A stretch of 64,000 nt of DNA from Eutreptiella sp. 'Long Island Sound 2002' (lineage: Eukaryota > Euglenozoa > Euglenophyceae > Eutreptiales > Eutreptiaceae). The position numbers and the translations under genes are program-made. How positions within the stretch are numbered: position 1 is the first letter of the stretch; the number at the start of each line of letters is the position of its first letter. The stretch covers positions 147,427,611 to 147,491,610 of the forward strand of contig OZ038378.1 of assembly GCA_964036045.1 (NCBI GenBank). The letters run 5' to 3'. The notes beneath the pieces were generated by a model that was not told where the DNA came from, did not search any database, and saw nothing but the letters and a program-made list of their open reading frames with translations. This document shows positions 42,395-55,225 of this stretch, piece by piece.

Positions 42395-45300
42395 GCCTTG
42401 AGGGTTCTCACTGACTCCCCTCCCTGAGGATTCTCACTGAGTCCCCTCCCTGAGGGTTCTCACTGAGTCACCGCCCTGAGGGTTCTCAATGAATCCCCTC
42501 CCTGAGGGTTCTCACTGAGTCCCCTCCCTGAGGGTTCTCACTGAGTCCCCTCCCAGAGGGTTCTCACTTGGTCCCCTCCCTGAGGGTTCTCCTTGAGTCC
42601 CCTCCCTGAGGGTTCTCACTGAGTCCCCTCCCTGAGGGTTGTCATTGAGTCCCCTGCCTGAGGGTTCTCAGTGAGTCCCGCCCTGAGGGTTCTCACTGAG
42701 TGCCCCCCCTGAGGGCTCTCACGGAGTCCCCGCCTTGAGGGTTCTCACTGAGTCCCCGCCCTGAGGGTTCTCACTGAGTCCCCTCCCTGAGGGTTCTCAC
42801 TGAGTCCCCTCCCTGAACGTTCTCACTGAGTCCCCGCCCTGAGGGTTCTCACTGGGTCCCCTCCCTGAGGGTTCTCACTGAGTCCCCTCCGAGAGGGTTC
42901 TCACTGGGTCGCTTCCCTGAGGGTTTTGTACTGAGTCCCCTCCCTGAGGGTTCTCCTTGAGTCCCCTCCCTGAGGGTTCTCACTGAGTCCCCTCCCTGAG
43001 GGTTCTCACTGACTCCCCTCCCTGAGGGTACTCACTGAGTTCCCTCCCTGAGGGTTCTCACTGAGTCCCCGCCCTGAGGGTTCTCACTGAATCCCCTCCC
43101 TGAGGGTTCTGACTGAGTCCCCTCACTGAGGGTTCTCACTGAGTCCCCTCCCAGAGGGTTCTCAATGGGTCCCCTCCCTGAGGGTTCTCACTGGGTCCCC
43201 TCCCTGAGGATTCTCACTGAGTCCCCTCCCTGAGGGTTCTCACTGAGTCCCCTCCCTGAGGGTTCTCACTGAGTCCCCTCCCTGAGGGTTCTCACTGACT
43301 CCCCTCCCTGAGGGTTTTCACTGAGTCCCCTCCCTGAGGGTTCTCAGTGAGTCCCCGCCCTGAGGGTTCTCACTGAATCCCCTCCCTGAGGGTTCTCACT
43401 GAGTCCCCTCCCTGAGGGTTCTCACTGAGTCCCCCCCCTGAGGGTTCTCACTGAGTCCCCTCCCTGAGGGTTCTCACTGAGTCCCCTCCCTGAGGGTTCT
43501 CAGTGAGTCCCCTCCCTGAGGGTTCTCACTGACTCCCCTCCCTGAGGGTTCTCACTGAGTCCCCTCCCTGAGGGTTCTCACTGACTGCCCTCCCTGAGGG
43601 TTCTCACTGAGTCCCCGCCTTGAGGGTTCTCACTGACTCCCCTCGCTGAGGATTCTCACTGAGTCCCCTCCCTGAGGGTTCTCACTGAGTCACCGCCCTG
43701 AGGGTTCTCAATGAATCCCCTCCCTGAGGGTTCTCACTGAGTCCCCTCCCAGAGGGTTCTCACTTGGTCCCCTCCCTGAGGGTTCTCACTGAGTCCCCTC
43801 CCTGAGGGTTCTCACTGAGTCCCCTCCCTGAGGGTTGTCATTGAGTCCCCTGCCTGAGGGTTCTCAGTGAGTCCCGCCCTGAGGGTTCTCACTGAGTGCC
43901 CCCCCTGAGGGCTCTCACGGAGTCCCCGCCTTGGGGGTTCTCACTGAGTCCCCGCCCTGAGGGTTCTCACTGAGTCCCCTCCTGAGTGATCTCACTGAGT
44001 CCCCTCCCTGAACGTTCTCACTGAGTCCCCGCCCTGAGGGTTCTCACTGAATCCCCTCCCTGAGGGTTCTCACTGAGTCCCCTCCCTGAGGGTTCTCACT
44101 GAGTCCCCTCCGAGAGGGTTCTCACTGGGTCGCTTCCCTGAGGGTTTTGTACTGAGTCCCCTCCCTGAGGGTTCTCCTTGAGTCCCCTCCCTGAGGGTTC
44201 TCACTGAGTCCCCTCCCTGAGGGTTCTCACTGACTCCCCTCCCTGAGGGTACTCACTGAGTTCCCTCCCTGAGGGTTCTCACTGAGTCCCCGCCCTGAGG
44301 GTTCTCACTGAATCCCCTCCCTGAGGGTTCTCACTGAGTCCCCTCACTGAGGGTTCTCACTGAGTCCCCTCCCAGAGGGTTCTCAATGGGTCCCCTCTCT
44401 GAGGGTTCTCACTGAGTCCCCTCCCTGAGGGTTCTCCTTGAGGCCTTTCCCTGAGGGTTCCCACTGAGTCCCCTCCCTGAGGGTTCTCAATGAGTGCCCT
44501 CCCTGAGGGTTGTCATTGAGTCCTTTCCCTGAGGGTTCTCACTGAGTCCCCTCCCCGAGGGTTCTCACTGAGTCCCCTCCCTGAGTGTTCTCACTGAGTC
44601 CCCTCCCTGAGGGTTCTCACTGAGTCCCCTCCCTGAGGGTTCTCACTGAGTCCCCTCCCTGAGGGTTCTCACTGAGTCCCCTCCCTGAGTGTTCTCACTG
44701 AGTCCCCTCTCTGAGGGTTCTCACTGACTGCCCTCCCTGAGGGTTCTCACTGAGTCCCCGCCTTGAGGGTTCTCACTGACTCCCCTCGCTGAGGATTCTC
44801 ACTGAGTCCCCTCCCTGAGGGTTCTCACTGAGTCACCGCCCTGAGGGTTCTCAATGAATCCCCTCCCTGAGGGTTCTCACTGAGTCCCCTCCCAGAGGGT
44901 TCTCACTTGGTCCCCTCCCTGAGGGTTCTCCTTGAGTCCCCTCCCTGAGGGTTCTCACTGAGTCCCCTCCCTGAGGGTTGTCATTGAGTCCCCTGCCTGA
45001 GGGTTCTCAGTGAGTCCCGCCCTGAGGGTTCTCACTGAGTGCCCCCCCTGAGGGCTCTCACGGAGTCCCCGCCTTGGGGGTTCTCACTGAGTCCCCGCCC
45101 TGAGGGTTCTCACTGAGTCCCCTCCTGAGTGATCTCACTGAGTCCCCTCCCTGAACGTTCTCACTGAGTCCCCGCCCTGAGGGTTCTCACTGAGTCCCCT
45201 CCCTGAGGGTTCTCACTGAGTCCCCTCCGAGAGGGTTCTCACTGGGTCGCTTCCCTGAGGGTTTTGTACTGAGTCCCCTCCCTGAGGGTTCTCCTTGAGT

Positions 45301-48240
45301 CCCCTCCCTGAGGGTTCTCACTGAGTCCCCTCCCTGAGGGTTCTCACTGACTCCCCTCCCTGAGGGTACTCACTGAGTTCCCTCCCTGAGGGTTCTCACT
45401 GAGTCCCCGCCCTGAGGGTTCTCACTGAATCCCCTCCCTGAGGGTTCTCACTGAGTCCCCTCACTGAGGGTTCTCACTGAGTCCCCTCCCAGAGGGTTCT
45501 CAATGGGTCCCCTCTCTGAGGGTTCTCACTGAGTCCCCTCCCTGAGGGTTCTCCTTGAGGCCTTTCCCTGAGGGTTCCCACTGAGTCCCCTCCCTGAGGG
45601 TTCTCAATGAGTGCCCTCCCTGAGGGTTGTCATTGAGTCCTTTCCCTGAGGGTTCTCACTGAGTCCCCTCCCCGAGGGTTCTCACTGAGTCCCCTCCCTG
45701 AGTGTTCTCACTGAGTCCCCTCCCTGAGGGTTCTCACTGAGTCCCCTCCCTGAGGGTTCTCACTGAGTCCCCTCCCTGAGGGTTCTCACTGAGTCCCCTC
45801 CCTGAGTGTTCTCACTGAGTCCCCTCTCTGAGGGTTCTCACTGAGTCCCCTCCCTGAGGGTTCTCCTTGAGGCCTTTCCCTGAGGGTTCTCACTGAGTCC
45901 CCTCCCTGAGGGTTCTCAATGAGTGCCCTCCCTGAGGGTTGTCATTGAGTCCTTTCCCTGAGGGTTCTCACTGAGTCCCCTCCCTGAGGGTTCTCACTGA
46001 GTCCCCTCCCTGAGGGTTCTCCTTGAGTCCCCTCCCAGAGGGTTCTCACTGAGTCCCCTCCCTGACGGTTCTCACTGAGTCCCCTCCCTGAGGGTTCTCA
46101 CTGAGTCCCCTCCCAGAGGGTTCTCACTGAGTCCCCTCCCTGAGGGTTCTCCTTGAGTCCCCTCACTGACGGTTCTCACTGAGTCCCCTCCCTGAGGGTT
46201 CTCACTGAGTCATGTCCCTGAGGGTTCTCACTGAGTCCCCTCCCTGAGGGTTCTCACTGAGTCCCCGCCCTGAGGGTTCTCACTGAGTCCCCTCCCTGAG
46301 GGTTCTCAGTGAGTCCCCTCCCTGAGGGTTCTCACTGAGTCCCCTCTCTGAGGGTTCTCACTGAGTCCCCTCCCTCAGGGTTCTCACTGAGTCCCCTCCC
46401 TGAGGGTTCTCAGTGAGTCCCCTCCCTGAGGGTTCTCACTGAGTCCCCTCCCTCAGGGTTCTCAGTGAGTCCCCGCCCTGAGGGTTCTCACTGAGTCCCC
46501 TCCCTGAGGGTTCTCACTGAGTCCCCTCGCTGAGGGCTCTCACTGAGTCCCCGCCCTGAGGGTTCTCACTGAGTCCCCTCCCTGAGGGTTCTCACTGAGT
46601 CCCCTCCCTGAGGGTTCTCACTGAGTCCCCTCCCTGAGGGTTCTCACTGAATCCCCTCCCTGAGGGTTCTCACTGAGTCCCCTCCCTGAGGTTTCTCAGT
46701 GAGTCCCCTCCCTGAGGGTTCTCACTGACTCCCCTCCCTGAGGGTTTTCACTGAGTCCCCTCCCTGAGGGTTCTCAGTGAGTCCCCGCCCTGAGGGTTCT
46801 CACTGAATCCCCTCCCTGAGGGTTCTCACTGAGTCCCCTCCCTGAGGGTTCTCACTGAGTCCCCCCCCTGAGGGTTCTCACTGAGTCCCCTCCCTGAGGG
46901 TTCTCACTGAGTCCCCTCCCTGAGGGTTCTCAGTGAGTCCCCTCCCTGAGGGTTCTCACTGACTCCCCTCCCTGAGGGTTCTCACTGAGTCCCCTCCCTG
47001 AGGGTTCTCACTGACTGCCCTCCCTGAGGGTTCTCACTGAGTCCCCGCCTTGAGGGTTCTCACTGACTCCCCTCCCTGAGGATTCTCACTGAGTCCCCTC
47101 CCTGAGGGTTCTCACTCAGTCACCGCCCTGAGGGTTCTCAATGAATCCCCTCCCTGAGGGTTCTCACTGAGTCCCCTCCCAGAGGGTTCTCACTTGGTCC
47201 CCTCCCTGAGGGTTCTCCTTGAGTCCCCTCCCTGAGGGTTCTCACTGAGTCCCCCCCCTGAGGGTTGTCATTGAGTCCCCTGCCTGAGGGTTCTCAGTGA
47301 GTCCCGCCCTGAGGGTTCTCACTGAGTGCCCCCCCTGAGGGCTCTCACGGAGTCCCCGCCTTGAGGGTTCTCACTGAGTCCCCGCCCTGAGGGTTCTCAC
47401 TGAGTCCCCTCCTGAGTGATCTCACTGAGTCCCCTCCCTGAACGTTCTCACTGAGTCCCCGCCCTGAGGGTTCTCACTGAGTCCCCTCCCTGAGGGTTCT
47501 CACTGAGTCCCCTCCGAGAGGGTTCTCACTGGGTCGCTTCCCTGAGGGTTTTGTACTGAGTCCCCTCCCTGAGGGTTCTCCTTGAGTCCCCTCCCTGAGG
47601 GTTCTCACTGAGTCCCCTCCCTGAGGGTTCTCACTGACTCCCCTCCCTGAGGGTACTCACTGAGTTCCCTCCCTGAGGGTTCTCACTGAGTCCCCGCCCT
47701 GAGGGTTCTCACTGAATCCCCTCCCTGAGGGTTCTCACTGAGTCCCCTCACTGAGGGTTCTCACTGAGTCCCCTCCCAGAGGGTTCTCAATGGGTCCCCT
47801 CTCTGAGGGTTCTCACTGAGTCCCCTCCCTGAGGGTTCTCCTTGAGGCCTTTCCCTGAGGGTTCTCACTGAGTCCCCTCCCTGAGGGTTCTCAATGAGTG
47901 CCCTCCCCGAGGGTTGTCATTGAGTCCTTTCCCTGAGGGTTCTCACTGAGTCCCCTCCCCGAGGGTTCTCACTGAGTCCCCTCCCTGAGGGTTCTCACTG
48001 AGTCCCCTCCCTGAGGGTTCTCACTGAGTCCCCTCCCTGAGGGTTCTCACTGAGTCCCCTCCCTGAGGGTTCTCACTCAGTCCCCTCCCTGAGTGTTCTC
48101 ACTGAGTCCCCTCTCTGAGGGTTCTCACTGAGTCCCCTCCCTGAGGGTTCTCCTTGAGGCCTTTCCCTGAGGGTTCTCACTGAGTCCCCTCCCTGAGGGT
48201 TGTCATTGAGTCCTTTCCCTGAGGGTTCTCACTGAGTCCC
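42395..48240. repeat. Higher-order repeat family, offsets 1,221, 1,117 and 2,287 bp
   Basis: GGGTCGCTTCCCTGAGGG followed by TTTTGTACTGAG occurs at 42,906, 44,127, 45,244 and 47,531. It is preceded in each case by GAGTCACCGCCC, CTCAATGAATCC, TGCCCCCCCTGAGGG and CTCTCACGGAG variants. A related partial copy starts near 37,425. Several offsets are one base short of a multiple of 26 because copies share a shortened CCCCTCCTGAGTGATC unit. Copies near 44.4-44.7 kb and 45.5-45.8 kb look almost identical by eye. Confidence 0.85.
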
Positions 48241-49496
48241 CTCCCTGAGGGTTCTCACTGAGTCCCCTCCCTGAGGGTTCTCCTTGAGTCCCCTCCCAGA
48301 GGGTTCTCACTGAGTCCCCTCCCTGACGGTTCTCACTGAGTCCCCTCCCTGATGGTTCTCACTGAGTCCCCTCCCAGAGGGTTCTCCCTGAGTCCCCTCC
48401 CTGAGGGTTCTCCTTGAGTCCCCTCACTGACGGTTCTCACTGAGTCCCCTCCCTGAGGGTTCTCACTGAGTCATGTCCCTGAGGGTTCTCACTGAGTCCC
48501 CTCCCTGAGGGATTCACTGAGTCCCCGCCCTGAGGGTTCTCACTGAGTCCCCTCCCTGAGGGTTCTCAGTGAGTCCCCTCCCTGAGGGTTCTCACTGAGT
48601 CCCCTCCCTGAGGGTTCTCACTGAGTCCCCTCCCTCAGGGTTCTCACTGAGTCCCCTCCCTGAGGGTTCTCAGTGAGTCCCCTCCCTGAGGGTTCTCACT
48701 GAGTCCCCTCCCTCAGGGTTCTCAGTGAGTCCCCGCCCTGAGGGTTCTCACTGAGTCCCCTCCCTGAGGGTTCTCACTGAGTCCCCTCGCTGAGGGCTCT
48801 CACTGAGTCCCCGCCCTGAGGGTTCTCACTGAGTCCCCTCCCTGAGGGTTCTCACTGAGTCCCCTCGCTGAGGGTTCTCACTGAGTCCCCCCCCTGAGGG
48901 TTCTCACTGAATCCCCTCCCTGAGGGTTCTCACTGAATCCCCTCCCTGAGGGTTCTCACTGAGTCCTCTCCCAGAGGGTTCTCACTGGGTCCCCTCCCTG
49001 AGGGTTCTCCTTGAGTCCCCTCCCTGAGGGTTCTCACTGAGTCCCCTCCCTGAGGGTTGTCATTGAGTCCCCTCCCTGAGGGTTCTCACTGAGTCCCGCC
49101 CTGAGGGTTCTCACTGAGTGCCCTCCCTGAGGGCTCTCACGGAGTCCCCGCCTTGAGGATTCTCACTGAGTCCCCGCCCTGAGGATTCTCACTGAGTCCC
49201 CTCCCTGAGTGTTCTCACTGAGTCCCCTCCCTGAGGGTTCTCACTGAGTTCCCGCCCTGAGGGTTCTCACTGAATCCCCTCCCTGAGGGTTCTCACTGAG
49301 TCCCCTCCCTGAGGGTTCTCACTGAGTCCCCTCCCAGAGGGTTCTCACTGGGTCCCCTCCCTCAGGGTTCTCACTGAGTCCCCTCCCTGAGGGTTCTCCT
49401 TGAGGCCTTTCCCTGAGGGTTCTCACTGAGTCCCCTCCCTGAGGGTTCTCAGTGAGTGCCCTCCCTGAGGGTTCTCACTGAGTCCCCTCCCTGAGG

Positions 49497-52400
49497 GATC
49501 TCACTGAGTCCCCTCCCTGAGTGTTCTCACTGAGTCCCCTCCCTGAGGGTTCTCCTTGAGTCCCCTCCCTGAGGGTTCTCACTGAGTCCCCGCCCTGAGG
49601 GTTCTCACTGACTCCCCTCCCTGCGGGTACTCACTGAGTTCCCTCCCTGAGGGTTCTCACTGAGTCCCCTCCCTGAGGGTTCTCACTGAATCCCCTCCCT
49701 GAGGGTTCTCACTGAGTCCCGTCACTGAGGGTTCTCACTGAGTCCCCTCCCAGAGGGTTCTCACTGGGTCCCCTCCCTCAGGGTTCTCACTGAGTCCCCT
49801 CCCTGAGGGTTCTCCTTGAGGCCTTTCCCTGAGGGTTCTCACTGAGTCCCCTCCCTGAGGGTTCTCAGTGAGTGCCCTCCCTGAGGGTTCTCAGTGAGTC
49901 CTTTCCCTGAGGGTTCTCACTGAGTCCCCTCCCTGAGGGTTCTCACTGAGTCCACTCCCTGAGGGATCTCACTGAGTCCCCTCCCTGAGTGTTCTCACTG
50001 AGTCCCCTCCCTGAGGGTTCTCCTTGAGTCCCCTCCCTGAGGGTTCTCACTGAGTCCCCTCCCTGAGGGTTCTCACTGAGTCCCCTCCCTGAGGGTTCTC
50101 CTTGAGTCCCCTCCCTGACGGTTCTCACTGAGTCCCCTCCCTGAGGGTTCTCACTGAGTCCCCTCCCAGAGGGTTCTCACTGAGTCCCCTCCCTGAGGTT
50201 TCTCCTTGAGTCCCCTCCCTGACGGTTCTCACTGAGTCCCCTCCCTGAGGGTTCTCACTCAGTGCCCTCCCTGAGGGTTGTCATTGAGTCCTTTCCCTGA
50301 GGGTTCTCACTGAGTCCCCTCCCTGAGGGTTCTCACTGGGTCCCCTCCTTCAGGGTTCTCACTGAGTCCCCTCCCTGAGGGTTCTCAGTGAGTCCCCTCC
50401 CTGAGGGTTCTCACTGAGTCCCCTCCCTCAGGGTTCTCACTGAGTCCCCTCCCAGAGGGTTCTCACTGAGTCCCCTCCCTGAGGGTTCTCACTCAGTCCC
50501 CTCCCTGAGGGTTGTCATTAAGTCCTTTCCCTGAGGGTTCTCACTGAGTACCCTCCCTGAGGGTTCTCACTGAGTCCCCTCCTTCAGGGTTCTCACCGAG
50601 TCCCCTCCCTGAGGGTTCTCACTGAGTCCCCTCCCTGAGGGTTCTCACTGAGTCCCCTCCCTCAGGGTTCTCACTGAGTCCCCTCCCAGAGGGTTCTCAC
50701 TGAGTCCCCTCCCTGAGGGTTCTCCTTGAGTCCCCGCCCTGAGGGTTCTCACTGAGTCCCCACCCAGAGGGTTCTCACTGAGTCCCCTCCCTGAGGGTTC
50801 TCCTTGAGTCCCCTCCCTGACGGTTCTCACTGAGTCCCCTCCCTGAGGGTGCTCACTCAGTCCCCTCCCTGAGGGTTGTCATTGAGTCCTTTCCCTGAGG
50901 GTTCTCACCGAGTCCCCTCCCTGAGGGTTCTCACTGAGTCCCCTCCCTGAGGGTTTCCACTGACTCCCCTCCCTGAGGGTTCTCACTGAGTCATGTCCCT
51001 GAGGGTTCTCACTGAGTCCCCTCCCTGAGGGTTCTCACTGAGTCCCCGCCCTGAGGGTTCTCAATGAGTCCCCTCCCTGAGGGTTCTCAGTGAGTCCCCT
51101 CCCTGAGGGTTCTCACTGAGTCCCCTCCCTGAGGGTTCTCACTGAGTCCCCTCCCTCAGGGTTCTCACTGAGTCCCCTCCCTGAGGGTTCTCAGTGAGTC
51201 CCCTCCCTGAGGGTTCTCAGTGAGTCCCCTCCCTGAGGGTTCTCACTGAGTCCCCTCCCTGAGGGTTCTCACTGAGTCCCCTCCCTCAGAGTTCTCACTG
51301 AGTCCCCTCCCAGAGGGTTCTCACTGAGTCCCCTCTTTGAGGGTTCTCCTTGAGTCCCCGCCCTGAGGGTTCTCACTGAGTCCCCTCCCTGAGGGTTCTC
51401 AGTGAGTCCCCTCCCTGAGGGTTCTCAGTGAGTCCCCTCCCTGAGGGTTCTCACTGAGTCCCCTCCCTGAGGGTTCCCCTTGAGTCCCCCCCCTGAGGGT
51501 TCTCAGTGAGTCCCCTCCCTGAGGGTTCTCACTGAGTCCCCTCCCCGAGGGTTCTCCTTGAGTCCCCTCCCTGAGGGTTTCCACTGACTCCCCTCCCTGA
51601 GGGTTTTCACTGAGTCATGTCCCTGAGGGTTCTCAATGAGTCCCCTCCCTGAGGGTTCTCACTGAGTCCCCTCCCTGAGTGTTCTCACTGAGTCCCCTCC
51701 CTGAGGGTTCTCCTTGAGTCCCCTCCCTGAGGGTTCTCACTGAGTCCCCGCCCTGAGGGTTCTCACTGACTCCCCTCCCTGCGGGTACTCACTGAGTTCC
51801 CTCCCTGAGGGTTCTCACTGAGTCCCCTCCCTGAGGGTTCTCACTGAATCCCCTCCCTGAGGGTTCTCACTGAGTCCCGTCACTGAGGGTTCTCACTGAG
51901 TCCCCTCCCAGAGGGTTCTCACTGGGTCCCCTCCCTCAGGGTTCTCACTGAGTCCCCTCCCTGAGGGTTCTCCTTGAGGCCTTTCCCTGAGGGTTCTCAC
52001 TGAGTCCCCTCCCTGAGGGTTCTCAGTGAGTGCCCTCCCTGAGGGTTCTCAGTGAGTCCTTTCCCTGAGGGTTCTCACTGAGTCCCCTCCCTGAGGGTTC
52101 TCACTGAGTCCACTCCCTGAGGGATCTCACTGAGTCCCCTCCCTGAGTGTTCTCACTGAGTCCCCTCCCTGAGGGTTCTCCTTGAGTCCCCTCCCTGAGG
52201 GTTCTCACTGAGTCCCCTCCCTGAGGGTTCTCACTGAGTCCCCTCCCTGAGGGTTCTCCTTGAGTCCCCTCCCTGACGGTTCTCACTGAGTCCCCTCCCT
52301 GAGGGTTCTCACTGAGTCCCCTCCCAGAGGGTTCTCACTGAGTCCCCTCCCTGAGGTTTCTCCTTGAGTCCCCTCCCTGACGGTTCTCACTGAGTCCCCT

Positions 52401-53812
52401 CCCTGAGGGTTCTCACTCAGTGCCCTCCCTGAGGGTTGTCATTGAGTCCTTTCCCTGAGGGTTCTCACTGAGTCCCCTCCCTGAGGGTTCTCACTGGGTC
52501 CCCTCCTTCAGGGTTCTCACTGAGTCCCCTCCCTGAGGGTTCTCAGTGAGTCCCCTCCCTGAGGGTTCTCACTGAGTCCCCTCCCTCAGGGTTCTCACTG
52601 AGTCCCCTCCCAGAGGGTTCTCACTGAGTCCCCTCCCTGAGGGTTCTCACTCAGTCCCCTCCCTGAGGGTTGTCATTAAGTCCTTTCCCTGAGGGTTCTC
52701 ACTGAGTACCCTCCCTGAGGGTTCTCACTGAGTCCCCTCCTTCAGGGTTCTCACCGAGTCCCCTCCCTGAGGGTTCTCACTGAGTCCCCTCCCTGAGGGT
52801 TCTCACTGAGTCCCCTCCCTCAGGGTTCTCACTGAGTCCCCTCCCAGAGGGTTCTCACTGAGTCCCCTCCCTGAGGGTTCTCCTTGAGTCCCCGCCCTGA
52901 GGGTTCTCACTGAGTCCCCACCCAGAGGGTTCTCACTGAGTCCCCTCCCTGAGGGTTCTCCTTGAGTCCCCTCCCTGACGGTTCTCACTGAGTCCCCTCC
53001 CTGAGGGTGCTCACTCAGTCCCCTCCCTGAGGGTTGTCATTGAGTCCTTTCCCTGAGGGTTCTCACCGAGTCCCCTCCCTGAGGGTTCTCACTGAGTCCC
53101 CTCCCTGAGGGTTTCCACTGACTCCCCTCCCTGAGGGTTCTCACTGAGTCATGTCCCTGAGGGTTCTCACTGAGTCCCCTCCCTGAGGGTTCTCACTGAG
53201 TCCCCGCCCTGAGGGTTCTCAATGAGTCCCCTCCCTGAGGGTTCTCAGTGAGTCCCCTCCCTGAGGGTTCTCACTGAGTCCCCTCCCTGAGGGTTCTCAC
53301 TGAGTCCCCTCCCTCAGGGTTCTCACTGAGTCCCCTCCCTGAGGGTTCTCAGTGAGTCCCCTCCCTGAGGGTTCTCAGTGAGTCCCCTCCCTGAGGGTTC
53401 TCACTGAGTCCCCTCCCTGAGGGTTCTCACTGAGTCCCCTCCCTCAGAGTTCTCACTGAGTCCCCTCCCAGAGGGTTCTCACTGAGTCCCCTCTTTGAGG
53501 GTTCTCCTTGAGTCCCCGCCCTGAGGGTTCTCACTGAGTCCCCTCCCTGAGGGTTCTCAGTGAGTCCCCTCCCTGAGGGTTCTCAGTGAGTCCCCTCCCT
53601 GAGGGTTCTCACTGAGTCCCCTCCCTGAGGGTTCCCCTTGAGTCCCCCCCCTGAGGGTTCTCAGTGAGTCCCCTCCCTGAGGGTTCTCACTGAGTCCCCT
53701 CCCCGAGGGTTCTCCTTGAGTCCCCTCCCTGAGGGTTTCCACTGACTCCCCTCCCTGAGGGTTTTCACTGAGTCATGTCCCTGAGGGTTCTCAATGAGTC
53801 CCCTCCCTGAGG
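49497..53812. repeat. Near-identical 2,158-bp tandem duplication (83 units)
   Basis: The block at about 49,497-51,654 is followed directly by a second copy at about 51,655-53,812. Landmarks recur at exactly 2,158 bp: GAGTCCACTCCCTGAGGG (49,950 and 52,108), GAGTCCCCACCCAGAGGG (50,755 and 52,913) and CCCTCTTTGAGGG (51,330 and 53,488). Every landmark compared by eye was identical. Divergence begins before 49,497 (GGGATC versus GGGTTC) and near 53,837. This is the longest and cleanest recent duplication in the window. Confidence 0.9.
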
Positions 53813-54965
53813 GTTCTCACTGAGTCCCCTCCCTGAGGGTTCTCACTGAGTCCCCTCCCTGAGGGTTCTCCTTGAGTCCCCTCCCTGAGGGTTCTCACTC
53901 AGTCCCCTCCCTGAGGGTTGTCATTGAGTCCTTTCCCTGAGGGTTCTCAGTGAGTCCCCTCCCTGAGGGTTCTCACTGAGTCCCCTCCCTGAGGGTTCCC
54001 ACTGACTCCCCTCCCTGAGGGTTCTCACTGAGTCATGTCCCTGAGGGTTCTCACTGAGTCCCCTCCCTGAGGGTTCTCACTGAGTCCCCGCCCTGAGGGT
54101 TCTCACTGAGTCCCCTCCCTGAGGGTTCTCAGTGAGTCCCCTCCCTGAGGGTTCTCACTGAGTCCCCTCCCTGAGGGTTCTCACTGAGTCCCCTCCCTCA
54201 GGGTTCTCACTGAGTCCCCTCCCTGAGGGTTCTCAGTGAGTCCCCTCCCTGAGGGTTCTCAGTGAGTCCCCTCCCTGAGGGTTCTCACTGAGTCCCCTCC
54301 CTGAGGGTTCTCACTGAGTCCCCTCCCTCAGGGTTCTCACTGAGTCCCCTCCCAGAGGGTTCTCACTGAGTCCCCTCTTTGAGGGTTCTCCTTGAGTCCC
54401 CGCCCCGAGGGTTCTCACTGAGTCCCCTCCCTGAGGGTTCTCAGTGAGTCCCCTCCCTGAGGGTTCTCAGTGAGTCCCCTCCCTGAGGGTTCTCACTGAG
54501 TCCCCTCCCTGAGGGTTCCCCTTGAGTCCCCCCCCTGAGGGTTCTCAGTGAGTCCCCTCCCTGAGGGTTCTCACTGAGTCCCCTCCCCGAGGGTTCTCCT
54601 TGACTCCCCTCCCTGAGGGTTTTCACTGAGTCATGTCCCTGAGGGTTCTCAATGAGTCCCCTCCCAGAGGGTTCTCACTGAGTCCCCTCCCTGAGGGTTC
54701 TCACTGAGTCCCCTCCCTGAGGGTTCTCCTTGAGTCCCCTCCCTGAGGGTTCTCACTGAGTCCCCTCCCTGAGGGTTCTCAGTGAGTCCCCTCCCTGAGG
54801 GTTCTCACTGACTTCCCTCCCTGAGGGTTCTCAGTGAGTCTCCTCCCTGAGGGTTCTCACTGAGTCCCCTCCCTGAGGGTTCTCCTTGAGTCCCCTCCCT
54901 GAGGGTTCTCAGTGAGTCCCCTCCCTGAGGGTTCTCACTGAGTCCCCTCCCTGAGGGTTCTCACT

Positions 54966-55225
54966 GGGTCCCCTCCCTCAAGGTTCTCACTGAGTCCCCT
55001 CCCAGAGGGTTCTCACTGGGTCGCTTTCCTGAGGGTTTTCACTGAGTCCCCTCCCTGAGGGTTCTCAATGAGTCCCCTCCTTGAGGGTTCTCACTGGGTC
55101 CCCTCCCTCAAGGTTCTCACTGAGTCCCCTCCCAGAGGGTTCTCACTGGGTCGCTTTCCTGAGGGTTTTCACTGAGTCCCCTCCCTGAGGGTTCTCAATG
55201 AGTCCCCTCCCTGAGGGTTCTCACT
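54966..55225. repeat. Five-unit (130-bp) local duplication
   Basis: GGGTCCCCTCCCTCAAGG, CCCAGAGGG, GGGTCGCTTTCCTGAGGG, TTTTCACTGAG and CTCAATGAG occur in the same order twice, at 54,966 and 55,096. The 130-bp spacing is exactly five units. Confidence 0.8.
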
